Position numbers and translations under genes: made by a program
The notes under the pieces: generated by a model
Told to the model about the DNA's origin: nothing
What the model saw: the letters and a program-made list of their open reading frames with translations, nothing else
The model's database searches: none
From: Clostridium sp. Cult2
GTDB lineage: Bacteria; Bacillota; Clostridia; Tissierellales; Tepidimicrobiaceae
Assembly: GCF_021655075.1 (NCBI RefSeq)
Contig: NZ_PPXX01000102.1
Span: 62,001-126,000, forward strand
DNA: 64,000 nt
Reading direction: 5' to 3'
Shown here: piece by piece, positions 46,529 to 56,272 of the stretch
How the letters are laid out: every line of letters begins with the position of its first letter
Numbering within the stretch: the first letter of the stretch is position 1

Positions 46529-48274
46529 ATGTCTTTAGATGGAATTGTTACAAGATCTATAGTTCAAGAATTAGATAATACCATTTTAGGTGGAAGAGTC
46601 GATAAAATATATCAGCATGAAAATGACGAAATACTTATGAATATATATAATAAAGGTAAAAATAGAAAATTATTAATCTCTGCAAGTAGCAACAACCCTA
46701 GAATCCATCTCACAAACTATGGAAAATCAAATCCATCCTCTCCACCTATGTTTTGTATGTTATTGAGAAAACATCTATCGGGAGGGATAATATTAAACAT
46801 AGAACAATTTCAAATGGATAGAATCATCTTTATTGATATTTCTTCTAAAGATGAACTAGGGGAACCAACAGAAAAAAGACTTATTGTTGAAATCATGGGT
46901 AAATACAGCAATATTATTTTGATAGATAAAAAATCTTTAAAGATTATCGATTCTATCAAAAGGGTCACCTCTGATATGAGTAGAGTTCGACAGGTTTTAC
47001 CTGGTATAGAATATAATTACCCTCAACAAAACAATAAGTTAAACCCTTTAGAGCTAAGGGAAGACCAGTTTTTCCAGCTACTTGACAATGATAATGGTAA
47101 CAAACAAATTTATAAGTTCTTTTATACAAACTACATGGGGCTAGGCCCACTAATTGGTAAAGAAATATGTTTCCGTTCCAATATAAATATAGATAGACCT
47201 ATATCCAGTTTGACTATGGAAGAGAAAAGTAAATTGTTCCATTCTTTTATGGCAATAGTCAATAGAGTAAAAGAAAATGATTTTAAACCTCTATTGATAA
47301 AAAATGGATATGAAAAAAGCTATCTAGCTTTCTATGCTCTTGATTTATATCAATTTGTTGAAAATAAAACCTATGTAGATTCCATTAGCAAAGTATTAGA
47401 CCAATACTATATTAAAAACGATACATTAGACCGAGTATATCAGAAATCTCAATCTTTGAGAAAATCTGTACAGATAAAACTAGATCGTTCTTTAAATAAA
47501 CTTGCTAAACAAAAACAGGAGTTATTGGATAGCAAAAATAGAGATAAATACAAAATATATGCAGATTTAATATCTGCTAATCTATATAGGATAGGTAAAG
47601 GGTTAGAGGAAGTAGAATTAGAAAACTTCTATTCTGAAAATATGGATAAAATAATAGTTCCTTTAGATAAAAGGTATTCACCAGCTGAAAATGCTCAGAG
47701 ATATTACAAAAGATATTCAAAACTTAAAAATGCTAATCTATTATTGTTAAAGCAAATACCTGAAACAGAAGAAGAAATAGAGTATTTGGAAAATGTATTG
47801 CATAGCCTAGATAATTGTACAGAGGTAATAGAGATAGATGAAATAAGAGAAGAACTAATCAAAGAGGGATATTTAAAAGGAAATTTAAAGAAAAAGAAGA
47901 AAAAAGAAGCCATCTCTAAACCTCATCATTATATATCATCAGACGGCTTTCATATCTTTGTAGGGAAAAATAATAGACAGAATGATAATCTAACATTAAA
48001 AACAGCCCATAAAGAGGATTTGTGGTTCCACGTTCAAAAAATGCCAGGCAGCCATGTAATCATTAAAGTTGAAAGCCAAGTGGTTCCTGAAACAACCTTA
48101 GAAGAAGCTGCAATGTTAGCAGCCTATTATAGTAAAGGCAAAAATTCTACCAATGTGGCTGTAGATTATACGGAGAAGAAAAATGTAAAAAAACCTAAAA
48201 ACGCTAAAGCTGGAATGGTAATCTACGAAAATTTTAGTACCATTTTTGTAACACCTAAAAAGGAAAATATTGAA

Positions 48275-48301
<27 letters not shown>
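46529..48301 (+). CDS. rqcH: RqcH (NFACT family, ribosome quality control)
   Basis: Binds stalled 50S-peptidyl-tRNA and adds poly-Ala tails for degradation; older annotations call it fibronectin-binding protein. 590 residues: NFACT-N (1-200, 'LDGIVTRSIVQEL'), coiled coil with helix-hairpin (about 300-440) and NFACT-R (about 465-590, 'HHYISSDGFHIFVGKNN', 'LWFHVQKMPGSHVII'). The Asp97-Arg98-type motif that contacts tRNA is seen in 'QMDRIIFI'. GGGGAGG is upstream of the ATG. The gene is lone on the plus strand. Confidence 0.95.
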
Positions 48302-48855
<554 letters not shown>

Positions 48856-49773
48856 CTACCTATTCCTTATATTTAATAATTCAAGTACTTTCCTAAATTC
48901 ATTAGGTAATTCCGATTCAAACTCCATATACTCACCAGTTCTAGGGTGTATAAAACCCAATTTTTTTGCATGTAGAAGTTGAGTATCTAATGAAAATTCA
49001 TTTTTTCTTCCGCTATATACTGAATCCCCAACGATGGGATGATTAATATATGCCATATGAACTCTAATTTGATGAGTTCTCCCAGTTTCTAAAGAAGCTT
49101 CTACTAAAGTGTATTCCTGAAACTCTTTTATTACTCTATAATGGGTAATAGCTTCCTTTCCATTTTTATTCTTTACAGTCATCTTCTTTCTATCTATTGG
49201 ATTCCTACCTATAGATGCATTAATAGTTCCACTATCCAAGCTCATTTTCCCATAAACCAAAGCCATATATATCCTTTTAACACTTCTTTTCTTTAACTGC
49301 TGTACTAATGACTTGTAAGCATTGTCATTCTTTGCAACTATTAATAATCCAGATGTATCTTTATCCAATCTATGTACTATACCAGGTCTCATATAATCAT
49401 TAGTTGGAGCCAATCTATCAACATGATATAAAAGAGCATTTACTAGAGTTCCAGAAGGATTCCCTGGAGCTGGATGTACCACCATGTCTTGAGGTTTATT
49501 TACTATTACAATATCTTCATCCTCATATATTATGTCTATAGGTAAGTTTTCAGGAACTGGTTCCTCAGGTTTTTTTATAGGTAATTTTACTTGAATAAAA
49601 TCTCCTTTTTTTACAAGGTACCTTGCCTTACTGGAATTGCCATTGACAAAAACTAATCCTTCTTTAATCAATTTCTGTATATAACTTCTTGAAACATCAT
49701 CTAATCTATTTGCAAGATAGGAATCTAATCTTATAGAATTTATCTCCTCCACAAATAATTCCAATAAATTCAT
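48856..49773 (-). CDS. rluD: Pseudouridine synthase, RluD family
   Basis: Modifies uridines in 23S rRNA helix 69 in the model family. 305 residues. N-terminal S4 domain (about 5-65, 'LDSYLANRLDDVSRSYIQKLI'), catalytic domain with 'VHRLDKDTSGLLI' (catalytic Asp near 137) and 'GRTHQIRVHM'. The ATG at 49773 follows GAGGAGA. It follows lspA, as in many Firmicutes. Exact target uridines are not assured (RluD-like, YlyB in Bacillus). Confidence 0.95.
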   Translation of the reverse strand: MNLLELFVEEINSIRLDSYLANRLDDVSRSYIQKLIKEGLVFVNGNSSKARYLVKKGDFIQVKLPIKKPEEPVPENLPIDIIYEDEDIVIVNKPQDMVVHPAPGNPSGTLVNALLYHVDRLAPTNDYMRPGIVHRLDKDTSGLLIVAKNDNAYKSLVQQLKKRSVKRIYMALVYGKMSLDSGTINASIGRNPIDRKKMTVKNKNGKEAITHYRVIKEFQEYTLVEASLETGRTHQIRVHMAYINHPIVGDSVYSGRKNEFSLDTQLLHAKKLGFIHPRTGEYMEFESELPNEFRKVLELLNIRNR

Positions 49774-49783
49774 TATACTCTCC

Positions 49784-50239
49784 TCAATTTTCATATTTAT
49801 TTAATAAAATTAAACTCATCACTAAAAAGGTACCACTAACTATGAAAATGTCCGCTATATTAAACACAGGAAAGTCATATCCTTTACCAAGTTTGAAACT
49901 AATAAAATCCACTACATAGCCTAATCTAATCCTATCAATTAAATTGCCAATTGCACCACCTAATAACATGACTAACCCTATCTTTAATAATTGGTTAATA
50001 TTGTGTGAATTTTTTACAAGAAAGAATACTATGCATATAATTACTATAGATGTGACTATAACAAAAAAAATTTTTTTATTCTGTAATATTCCAAAAGCAG
50101 CTCCCAAATTCTCCACATAACATAATTGAAAAAAGTTTTCAATTATTATATATGGACCCTTCCCCTTTAAGTATTTAACAGCTGCAAATTTTGTTACTTG
50201 ATCCAATACAATAATTAATACTACTATAAAATATAACAA
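49784..50239 (-). CDS. lspA: Lipoprotein signal peptidase (signal peptidase II)
   Basis: 151 residues with four membrane segments. The catalytic Asp pair is in 'GGAIGNLIDRIRLGYVVDFI' region (about 95-114) and 'FNIADIFI' (about 128-135). Removes signal peptides from prolipoproteins after diacylglyceryl transfer. The start is TTG at 50239, 7 nt after GAGGAGG. Confidence 0.96.
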   Translation of the reverse strand: MLYFIVVLIIVLDQVTKFAAVKYLKGKGPYIIIENFFQLCYVENLGAAFGILQNKKIFFVIVTSIVIICIVFFLVKNSHNINQLLKIGLVMLLGGAIGNLIDRIRLGYVVDFISFKLGKGYDFPVFNIADIFIVSGTFLVMSLILLNKYEN

Positions 50240-50274
50240 AATATTTCCTCCTCATATTATTCAATTATAATATT

Positions 50275-50303
50275 ATTTTAAAACATAATCAGGTTAATTA
50301 CAA
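50275..50303 (-). promoter_or_regulatory. Sigma-A promoter of lspA-rluD-pyrR
   Basis: Minus strand TTGTAA (50298-50303), 17-bp spacer, TAAAAT (50275-50280). Confidence 0.7.
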
Positions 50304-50321
50304 CATGGGTTTAGTAATATT

Positions 50322-50364
50322 AAAAAGCAAAGACTTTCAATGAAAATATTTCATGAAAGTCTTT
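50322..50364 (-). terminator. Intrinsic terminator after yteA
   Basis: Minus strand stem AAAGACTTTCA/TGAAAGTCTTT (50354-50364 with 50329-50339) enclosing a second palindrome, then GCTTTTTAATATT. Confidence 0.85.
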
Positions 50365-50380
50365 GGCCATTTCTCCCATA

Positions 50381-50995
50381 TTATTCCTTTGTTTCATCAT
50401 AATATTCTTGGGAAATCTTTTCAACATCTTCCACCACTCCACTATCTTCCTCATCATATACTCCCATATTATCTCCTGTATTAAAGGAAGGGTCATTATC
50501 TATTTTATTATACCTAGCTACCGCTTGATAGCTATCCTCTCTATCAAATAGATTGCCTTCTCTATGGCTTTTGCTAAAAGGGCTAATACTATCTTCTTCT
50601 TCAGGTCTAAACTGTCTTTTTTTATCTAATGGTAGTTTTTCATTAGCACAGTGAATACAAAGTTTTACATAGGGTATTAATTTTAATCTTTCTTCATCGA
50701 TTTTTTCCCCACAGATTTTACATAGACCATATGTTTCAGTTTCTAATTCTCCAATAGATTCTTCAATTTCATATAAGGTATTATTTAGCTTATCTATTAG
50801 ACCTTTATCCTGTTCCATTTGAAACATTTCAGTTCCTAGGTCTGCTGGATGATTATCATAAAAAGACAATTCAGTATAGTATTCATCCATAGACCCAAAT
50901 TCCTCTACATTTTTCATCTTTTCTATGATATCTACTACTTTTCGTTTTTCTTCATATAGCCTTTCTTTCAAGTTTTCCTTTTTTGATTTCTCCAT
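50381..50995 (-). CDS. yteA: TraR/DksA-type zinc-finger protein, YteA family (sporulation)
   Basis: 204 residues. A long N-terminal coiled coil (1-100) then 'YGLCKICGEKIDEERL' and 'YVKLCIHCANE', the four-Cys DksA/TraR zinc finger (about 92-118). The C-terminus (about 125-204) is acidic and Asp/Ser rich. YteA proteins are seen in spore-formers and are linked to sporulation; DksA partners bind RNA polymerase, but the key tip acids of DksA are not evident. TAGGAGG precedes the ATG. Alone between two terminators/promoter-free region; a small gene lies just upstream. Confidence 0.88.
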   Translation of the reverse strand: MEKSKKENLKERLYEEKRKVVDIIEKMKNVEEFGSMDEYYTELSFYDNHPADLGTEMFQMEQDKGLIDKLNNTLYEIEESIGELETETYGLCKICGEKIDEERLKLIPYVKLCIHCANEKLPLDKKRQFRPEEEDSISPFSKSHREGNLFDREDSYQAVARYNKIDNDPSFNTGDNMGVYDEEDSGVVEDVEKISQEYYDETKE

Positions 50996-51081
50996 GACTT
51001 TCCTCCTAGATAGTATAGAAAATATTTTGATAATAATATTCCCATATCTAAATTAATCATTCATGCTAAATATTATGAAAG

Positions 51082-51216
51082 TCATGTATACATCATTAAA
51101 ATCAAGAGGAAGAATAGAAGATTTTCTTTTTTGTATTTAGCACCCCAAATATGAGTAAGCAAAATGAAAAAGAATAATAATTCATCATCATATTCAACCA
51201 AAGGATAATCTGTCAT
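51082..51216 (-). CDS. Small hydrophobic protein (44 aa)
   Basis: 44 residues: an acidic start 'MTDYPLVEYDDE', a hydrophobic stretch 'LLFFFILLTHIWGAKY', a short Lys-Glu turn and a second hydrophobic tail 'LLFFLLILMMY'. The ribosome binding site GGAGGG is 8 nt before the ATG, as good as for the neighbouring genes. Upstream CATAGAAT resembles a sigma-E -10 box but the -35 is weak. Between aroF and yteA, minus strand. Not recognised; membrane location likely. Could be a chance ORF, though the strong ribosome binding site argues against it. Confidence 0.6.
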   Translation of the reverse strand: MTDYPLVEYDDELLFFFILLTHIWGAKYKKENLLFFLLILMMYT

Positions 51217-51275
51217 AAAAATTTCCCTCCATTCTCATCTTTATAATACATTCTATGAAAATAAAGGGATATAAT

Positions 51276-52058
51276 TTACATTTTAGTCTTTAAAGCTTTT
51301 ATCATATTGTTTATCTCATTAAATAAAGTTTCGAACTCAACAAAGCTTAAAGATTGGGCTCCGTCAGATAAAGCCTTTTCTGGCTCAGGATGAATCTCTA
51401 TTATTAATCCATGAGCACCTAGGGCTAAGGCAGCTTTAGAAGCAGGTAATACCAGTTCCCTCCTACCAGTACCATGACTAGGATCTACAATAATAGGGTA
51501 TTTGGTTTTAGATTTAATAATGGGAACACTCATTAAATCTAAAGTATTTCTAGTATAACTCTCAAAGGTTCTAATACCTCTTTCACATAGTATAATCTTT
51601 TGATTTCCTTCCATCTTTATATATTCAGAAGCCTTTATCCATTCATCTATAGTAGCACTCATTCCCCGTTTCAATAATACAGGTTTATCAACTTTCCCCA
51701 TTTCCTTTAAAAGAGGATAGTTTTGCATATTTCTAGAACCTATTTGATATATATCAATATATTCATAAGCTTCCTCAATATCCCTTGGATCCATTATTTC
51801 CGAAATTACTTTAAAATTATATCTTTCCTTTATATCCTTTAAAATCTTTAAACCATCCATCCCTAAACCCTGGAAAGCTCTAGGACTTGTTCTAGGCTTA
51901 AAAGCTCCACCTCTTATAATTTTTATTCCTAATCTATTTAAAAACTTGCCTATCTTCTCCATTTGATTTCTATTTTCTACTGCACAAGGCCCTGCAATAA
52001 TGATGAATTCCTCTCCTCCTAAGGACAATTCATCATCTATAATAATCTTTTCCGTCAT
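51276..52058 (-). CDS. aroF: 3-deoxy-7-phosphoheptulonate (DAHP) synthase, type I beta
   Basis: First step of aromatic amino acid synthesis: phosphoenolpyruvate plus erythrose-4-phosphate. 260 residues in the short AroF/AroG-II form without a chorismate mutase or regulatory domain. 'IAGPCAVEN' (about 22-30), 'RGGAFKPRTSPRAFQG' (about 49-64), 'PVLLKRGMSAT' and 'DPSHGTGRR' are family motifs. The ATG at 52058 has GGAGGAG 5 nt upstream; a longer reading to 52133 would overlap divIVA. No other aro genes nearby. Confidence 0.95.
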   Translation of the reverse strand: MTEKIIIDDELSLGGEEFIIIAGPCAVENRNQMEKIGKFLNRLGIKIIRGGAFKPRTSPRAFQGLGMDGLKILKDIKERYNFKVISEIMDPRDIEEAYEYIDIYQIGSRNMQNYPLLKEMGKVDKPVLLKRGMSATIDEWIKASEYIKMEGNQKIILCERGIRTFESYTRNTLDLMSVPIIKSKTKYPIIVDPSHGTGRRELVLPASKAALALGAHGLIIEIHPEPEKALSDGAQSLSFVEFETLFNEINNMIKALKTKM

Positions 52059-52100
52059 ACTTACTCCTCCATCATAAGTCTCTAATACTTCACTAAATAG

Positions 52101-52125
52101 AATTTGGGGGCTAAGCCCCCAAATT
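52101..52125 (-). terminator. Hairpin at the end of divIVA
   Basis: Two 12-bp perfect arms (52101-52112, 52114-52125) around one base; GGGGGCT core. The divIVA stop codon is inside. Downstream on the minus strand is CTATTTAG, so termination may be weak. Confidence 0.6.
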
Positions 52126-52686
52126 ATCAACATTTTTATCTACTTCCACAAAACTTTCCGATTCTAATTCAGACTCGTCAGACTCATCTATGTAGTCTTC
52201 TAAATCATCATGATTATTCACATTAGAAGCATCTTTTTCTATTTTAGAATAGAATTCATCTAAAGTTATTAACTGTGCTTCAATAAATGATTTGTATCGG
52301 GTTCTAAAGATGAAGACCTCTTTCCTTAGATTTTCATACTCTTTTTGAATGCTTTTCACTTCTTCCTTAGCAGCTTCAATCATCTTTTTAGCAGATAATT
52401 CTGCCTCATCAATAATTATTTCTGATTTTTGTCTTGCTGCTCGAGTTACATCATCAGCTGTACTTTGGGCAACTACAAGAGTATCCTTTAATGTTTTTTC
52501 TAAATTGTTATACTGTTTAATTTGTTCATTTAATACTAGTATTTTATCCTTCAACTCTATATTTTCTCTATAAAGCTTTTCATAATCATCAATGATTTCG
52601 TCTAAAAATTGATCTACCTCTGATTCCTTATATCCCCTAAAGGTTTTTTTAAATTCTTTGTTTTGAATGTCCAGGGGTGTAATCAT
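52111..52686 (-). CDS. divIVA: Cell division protein DivIVA
   Basis: 191 residues. The membrane-binding N-terminus 'MITPLDIQNKEFKKTFRGY' and 'EVDQFLDEII' are diagnostic, followed by coiled coil to about 145 and an acidic tail (about 150-191, Asp/Glu/Ser). Senses curved membrane at poles and septa. The ATG at 52686 is preceded by GGAG; the GTG at 52695 is part of the site. Last gene of the sepF-divIVA cluster. Confidence 0.95.
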   Translation of the reverse strand: MITPLDIQNKEFKKTFRGYKESEVDQFLDEIIDDYEKLYRENIELKDKILVLNEQIKQYNNLEKTLKDTLVVAQSTADDVTRAARQKSEIIIDEAELSAKKMIEAAKEEVKSIQKEYENLRKEVFIFRTRYKSFIEAQLITLDEFYSKIEKDASNVNNHDDLEDYIDESDESELESESFVEVDKNVDNLGA

Positions 52687-52700
52687 ATAACTCACTCCAT

Positions 52701-53486
52701 TTATTTTAATAGTCTAAGCTCCACTCTCACTCTTCCCCTTTTACTAATTCCTTTAATCGAATTCAATATAAATCTACCATATCCCTTAGCTGAAATAATA
52801 TCCCCTTCTCCAATGTCCTTAGACACCCTTTCTATAGGTTCCCAATTGACTTTTACCCTTTTTGACTCAATTAATTCTTGACTTTTACTTCTAGACAAAT
52901 TCCAAGCGCTGCTAATTAAAGCATCTAATCTGAGGGATGATACAGTTGCAAAAATATCCATATATTCTATATGCCCTTGTTTCAACTCCCTCAATGGAAT
53001 TTCTTTCACCTTGACCCTTTCTCTGCCGATTTTTGTTAAGCTAATTAAAATATAATCAGAAATTTCATTTTTTACTACTACCTGAACATTATCTTCATGT
53101 ATTAATATATCCCCTATTTTTTCTCTATTTATTCCTAAATTAAGGATTCCACCCAAAAAATCTCTATGGGATAAGTTTCCAATATTACCCTCTATCATTA
53201 AAGATTTAATAGGAGATTCAATATCCTGATATTGAAAGTACTCAGGATAAATCAATATAACTTTTCTTTCAGCTTCATCTATACCCCCTAATTCTTTATA
53301 GGAAATATCCATAAACCTATTTAATACAGATTGAGCTAACCTTCTCTCATAAGGATTCATAAAATCTGTACTTCCAATAGTATGCCTATTTATCACTATC
53401 TCAATTTGATCTAATACTTTTCGCATATTCAAAATTTGTTCTTCATCTATTATATGATTTAATAATTTATCTCTATCTAATCTCAA
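52701..53486 (-). CDS. ylmH: S4-domain RNA-binding protein YlmH
   Basis: 261 residues. The C-terminal S4 motif 'LRLDALISSAWNLSRSKSQELIESKRVKVNW' region (about 181-211) is clear; the N-terminal half has 'FMNPYERRLAQ' and 'LSHRDFLGGILNLGI', family signatures. In B. subtilis YlmH (RqcP2-like) acts in ribosome quality control, next to RqcH, which is at 46529-48301. The start is TTG at 53486 after GGGG. Located between yggT and divIVA. Confidence 0.93.
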   Translation of the reverse strand: MRLDRDKLLNHIIDEEQILNMRKVLDQIEIVINRHTIGSTDFMNPYERRLAQSVLNRFMDISYKELGGIDEAERKVILIYPEYFQYQDIESPIKSLMIEGNIGNLSHRDFLGGILNLGINREKIGDILIHEDNVQVVVKNEISDYILISLTKIGRERVKVKEIPLRELKQGHIEYMDIFATVSSLRLDALISSAWNLSRSKSQELIESKRVKVNWEPIERVSKDIGEGDIISAKGYGRFILNSIKGISKRGRVRVELRLLK

Positions 53487-53502
53487 CTATATCCCCACAA
53501 TA

Positions 53503-53769
53503 CTAAAATAATATAGCTCCTACAACTCTTATAATAAGTCTAAGTATTAGAATAGCAACAATAGGTGAAAAATCAAACATGCCAGTATCTATTCCTAATT
53601 TATAAATCAATTCCCTTGCTGGTGACAATATAGGTTCTGTTAACTCATATACAATTCTTCCTATGGGGTTATATGGACCAATCCTTAAAAAGGAAAATAT
53701 TATTCTGACTAAAATTAAAAGTTCTATAATGTTGAATAAAATATTTAAAGCTCTATATAAAGTTATCAT
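53503..53769 (-). CDS. ylmG: YggT family membrane protein
   Basis: 88 residues, two membrane segments (about 5-25 and 66-88) around 'NPIGRIVYELTEPILSPAR', the family signature. Member of the conserved ylmEFGH-divIVA cluster; function uncertain, linked to division and membrane protein assembly. Confidence 0.92.
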   Translation of the reverse strand: MITLYRALNILFNIIELLILVRIIFSFLRIGPYNPIGRIVYELTEPILSPARELIYKLGIDTGMFDFSPIVAILILRLIIRVVGAILF

Positions 53770-53794
53770 TAAATTACCTCTTATTCCTCTTATT

Positions 53795-54232
53795 TTACCA
53801 ATTGAAAAGCGCCTTATTTTTTAATTCATCCTTGATATTTCCATCTATTTCCACATTGCTTGGTGCAAGAACGAATATATCAGTAGTTACTTTTTGGATA
53901 CTTCCCTCAAGAGAATAAAGTCCTCCGTTTATAAAATCAAAAATCTGCCTTTTAATTCCTGGTTCTAATTGCTCTAAATTTACTACAACAGTTTTTCTCA
54001 TCTTTAAATCATCCACAATCTTAGGTGCATCTTCATAGTTTAAAGGTTCATGAACTACTAATTTCATGTTGCCAGATGTATGGATATTCACAACTCTATT
54101 TCTCATTCTACTAGAGCTTGTATTAACAGGTAATTCTTCTAATTCCTCTTCTTCATATTCCTCATATTCATCTTCTAAATCCAAATCATCAATCCCAATA
54201 AAATATTTCAATTTATCCATAATACTTGACAT
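53795..54232 (-). CDS. sepF: Cell division protein SepF
   Basis: Anchors FtsZ filaments to the membrane. 145 residues: N-terminal amphipathic helix 'MDKLKYFIGI' (5-14), an acidic linker (about 15-36) and the SepF core with 'VVHEPLNYEDAPKIVDDL', 'VVNLEQL' and 'FDFINGGLYSLEGSIQKV'. AGGAGGG precedes the ATG. Preceded by yggS with 17 bp between. Confidence 0.95.
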   Translation of the reverse strand: MSSIMDKLKYFIGIDDLDLEDEYEEYEEEELEELPVNTSSSRMRNRVVNIHTSGNMKLVVHEPLNYEDAPKIVDDLKMRKTVVVNLEQLEPGIKRQIFDFINGGLYSLEGSIQKVTTDIFVLAPSNVEIDGNIKDELKNKALFNW

Positions 54233-54249
54233 AATAACCCTCCTATCAT

Positions 54250-54963
54250 TTATTTTCTTTGACCAAATATACCCGTCCCAATTCTTACCACATTTGAACC
54301 TTCTTCGATTGCTATTTGATAGTCATTGGTCATACCCATTGATAAGACTTCCATCTCCACATTATTATACCCTTTACCCTTTATTACTTCGCTCAACCTA
54401 CGCAATTCTCTAAATACCCATCTTGTTTCTTCAGGATCTTCAACAAAAGGCGCTATGGTCATCAATCCTTTTACTCTAAGATTATCATATTTTAATATCT
54501 TCTCTAAGAAAGGAATTACTTCTTCCACTTTTAATCCAAACTTACTTTCTTCCTCTGCTACATTAACTTGAATTAAAGTATTAATTATTATATCATTTTT
54601 TCTAGCCCTTTTGTTTAATTCTTTAGCAAGTGATATACGATCTAAAGAATGTATTAAAGTCACTTTATCTATGATAGTCTTTACTTTATTGGTCTGTAAA
54701 TGACCTATCATGTGATAATTAGCCTTATTACCTATAATATCGTACTTTTTGACTAATTCTTGAGGCCTATTTTCACCAATATCTATTAATCCTAACTCAA
54801 TTGCTTCATTTATCCTATCTACTCCAACGGTTTTTGTTACAGCTATAATGTGGACTTTATCACCTACTCTTCCAGACTTTTTTAAGGCTTCATCTATATT
54901 TTTTTCTACATTTAGTAAATTATCCCTAATAGTAATTTTTATTACCTCCTTGATGTCAATCAA
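54250..54963 (-). CDS. yggS: YggS family pyridoxal-phosphate homeostasis protein (YlmE)
   Basis: Up to 237 residues, PLP-binding TIM barrel. 'AVTKTVGVDRINEAIE' carries the PLP Lys; 'GENRPQELVKKY', 'WHFIGHLQ'-like 'YHMIGHLQTNKVK' and 'SMGMTNDYQIAIEEGSNVVRIG' are all conserved. The start is unclear: TTG at 54963 has AGAAGGA before it, while a full AAGGAGG lies further on, 8 nt ahead of an ATT codon (54936) that lines up with the usual N-terminus. Overlaps the end of the HlyD-like gene by 8 bp if TTG is used. Confidence 0.92.
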   Translation of the reverse strand: MIDIKEVIKITIRDNLLNVEKNIDEALKKSGRVGDKVHIIAVTKTVGVDRINEAIELGLIDIGENRPQELVKKYDIIGNKANYHMIGHLQTNKVKTIIDKVTLIHSLDRISLAKELNKRARKNDIIINTLIQVNVAEEESKFGLKVEEVIPFLEKILKYDNLRVKGLMTIAPFVEDPEETRWVFRELRRLSEVIKGKGYNNVEMEVLSMGMTNDYQIAIEEGSNVVRIGTGIFGQRK

Positions 54964-56248
54964 TAATCATTCCTTCTTTTATTCTAATTGTATTTAAAAG
55001 TATTTCATCAAATTGTCTTACAGTTCTAGTGGGTTTATCACTCCCCTTTATATTGATGTTGCTACTTTTATCTCCTTTACTAATATAAGTAAATTCTTCG
55101 TCTTCCTTTATTATTTCAATAGGTCTAAACTTTATTATTCCGCTAATTTCCTTAATATAAACTCCCTTAATCCCGTCCTTATCTAGGATAGCTTTATTTG
55201 GGATTTTATATCCATCGTATTTATATTTAATGATATTAACTGGAATATCCCTTTTATCATAATAATTATGAAAATCCGTATTAAACTTAGCAATAATCAA
55301 CCCCTTACTCTTATCCCTGGATATTCTTTCTATAAATCCTTTTAATTCACCATCTATCTGGTTTCCTGTTAAAAGGATAGAATCTCCCTCTTCAAAAGTT
55401 GATATATCTTTAATATTTTCAATCTTTATAATCATGTACCACTCAAAATTATCTATTATCTTAAAAATGGGTTCATTAGCTTTAACATTATCATTATTTG
55501 ATATTATCCTCTGTTTATTGGCAATTTCCTTAAAATCCGAATATTCATAATCATCTTTATGGTTTATTGAATATATCTCCTCAAAACCATCTATTTTATA
55601 GGATATAACTCCTGGTTCTTGAGAAAAATAATTGATGCTATTTTGTGAAATCTGGCTAGCAATTTCTTCTCTCTTCTTCTTTAAATTATCTAAGCTTTGA
55701 TTGATAAGAGTATTATCCCTTCCAATATTCTTTTGCTTTCCATCATATATGGATAGTTTGTCCTTTAAAATCCCAGCTCTTTCATAATCCTCATTGGATA
55801 TACTTATCTGTATTTCTTCTATAATATTATCAATATTTTCTTTTATCTTATTTTGATCATTCTTAATACTTTCATTATCCACCTCGGTTTTTGTCAGAAT
55901 ATCAATCTTGTTCTCTACCTCTTCCAATTGTTGCTTCAAAGTAGAAGTATCATGGAGTAAGGTGATTTTTGCTATTTTAGTTCCTGATGCCACTCGTTCA
56001 CCTTCATTAGGATATAATTCAATTTTACCTTCTCCATCAGCTTTATACAAGTTTTCTTTTCTTATTATAATAGCTTCTGTCTCTATTTTATCTTCAACGG
56101 TATATTCTTCTGGCAATACGGTTTTAAACGCCGTGGCAAACAACGAAGGAACGCTTCTAAATAACATAAATAGAAATATTAAACTAAAGAATAATAGTCT
56201 CCATCTTTTTTTCCTTTTTCTTCTCAATTTACGTTCTTCTTGGGACAT
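54956..56248 (-). CDS. HlyD/membrane-fusion-like single-pass protein
   Basis: 430 residues. A basic N-terminus (KLRRKRKKRWR) precedes one membrane helix (about 17-38). A biotinyl-lipoyl-like half motif 'GEGKIELYPNEGERVASGTKIAKI' region (about 72-95), a long coiled coil (about 100-215), then a second lipoyl/barrel part ('GVISYKIDGFEE', 'NDNVKANEPIFKIID') and a C-terminal barrel follow, the arrangement of HlyD-type adaptors. There is no partner ABC transporter or outer membrane in the window. It is located before yggS-sepF in Clostridia, so a division or envelope role is possible. Called from topology and order of motifs. Confidence 0.8.
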   Translation of the reverse strand: MSQEERKLRRKRKKRWRLLFFSLIFLFMLFRSVPSLFATAFKTVLPEEYTVEDKIETEAIIIRKENLYKADGEGKIELYPNEGERVASGTKIAKITLLHDTSTLKQQLEEVENKIDILTKTEVDNESIKNDQNKIKENIDNIIEEIQISISNEDYERAGILKDKLSIYDGKQKNIGRDNTLINQSLDNLKKKREEIASQISQNSINYFSQEPGVISYKIDGFEEIYSINHKDDYEYSDFKEIANKQRIISNNDNVKANEPIFKIIDNFEWYMIIKIENIKDISTFEEGDSILLTGNQIDGELKGFIERISRDKSKGLIIAKFNTDFHNYYDKRDIPVNIIKYKYDGYKIPNKAILDKDGIKGVYIKEISGIIKFRPIEIIKEDEEFTYISKGDKSSNINIKGSDKPTRTVRQFDEILLNTIRIKEGMIID

Positions 56249-56272
56249 TTTACCACCCTTAATTTATTTCTT

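Noticed and set aside
51217-51275. Sigma-E promoter for the 44-residue gene
   Set aside because: CATAGAAT fits a -10 but no -35 like TCATATT occurs at 13-15 bp, so it is not listed as a feature.
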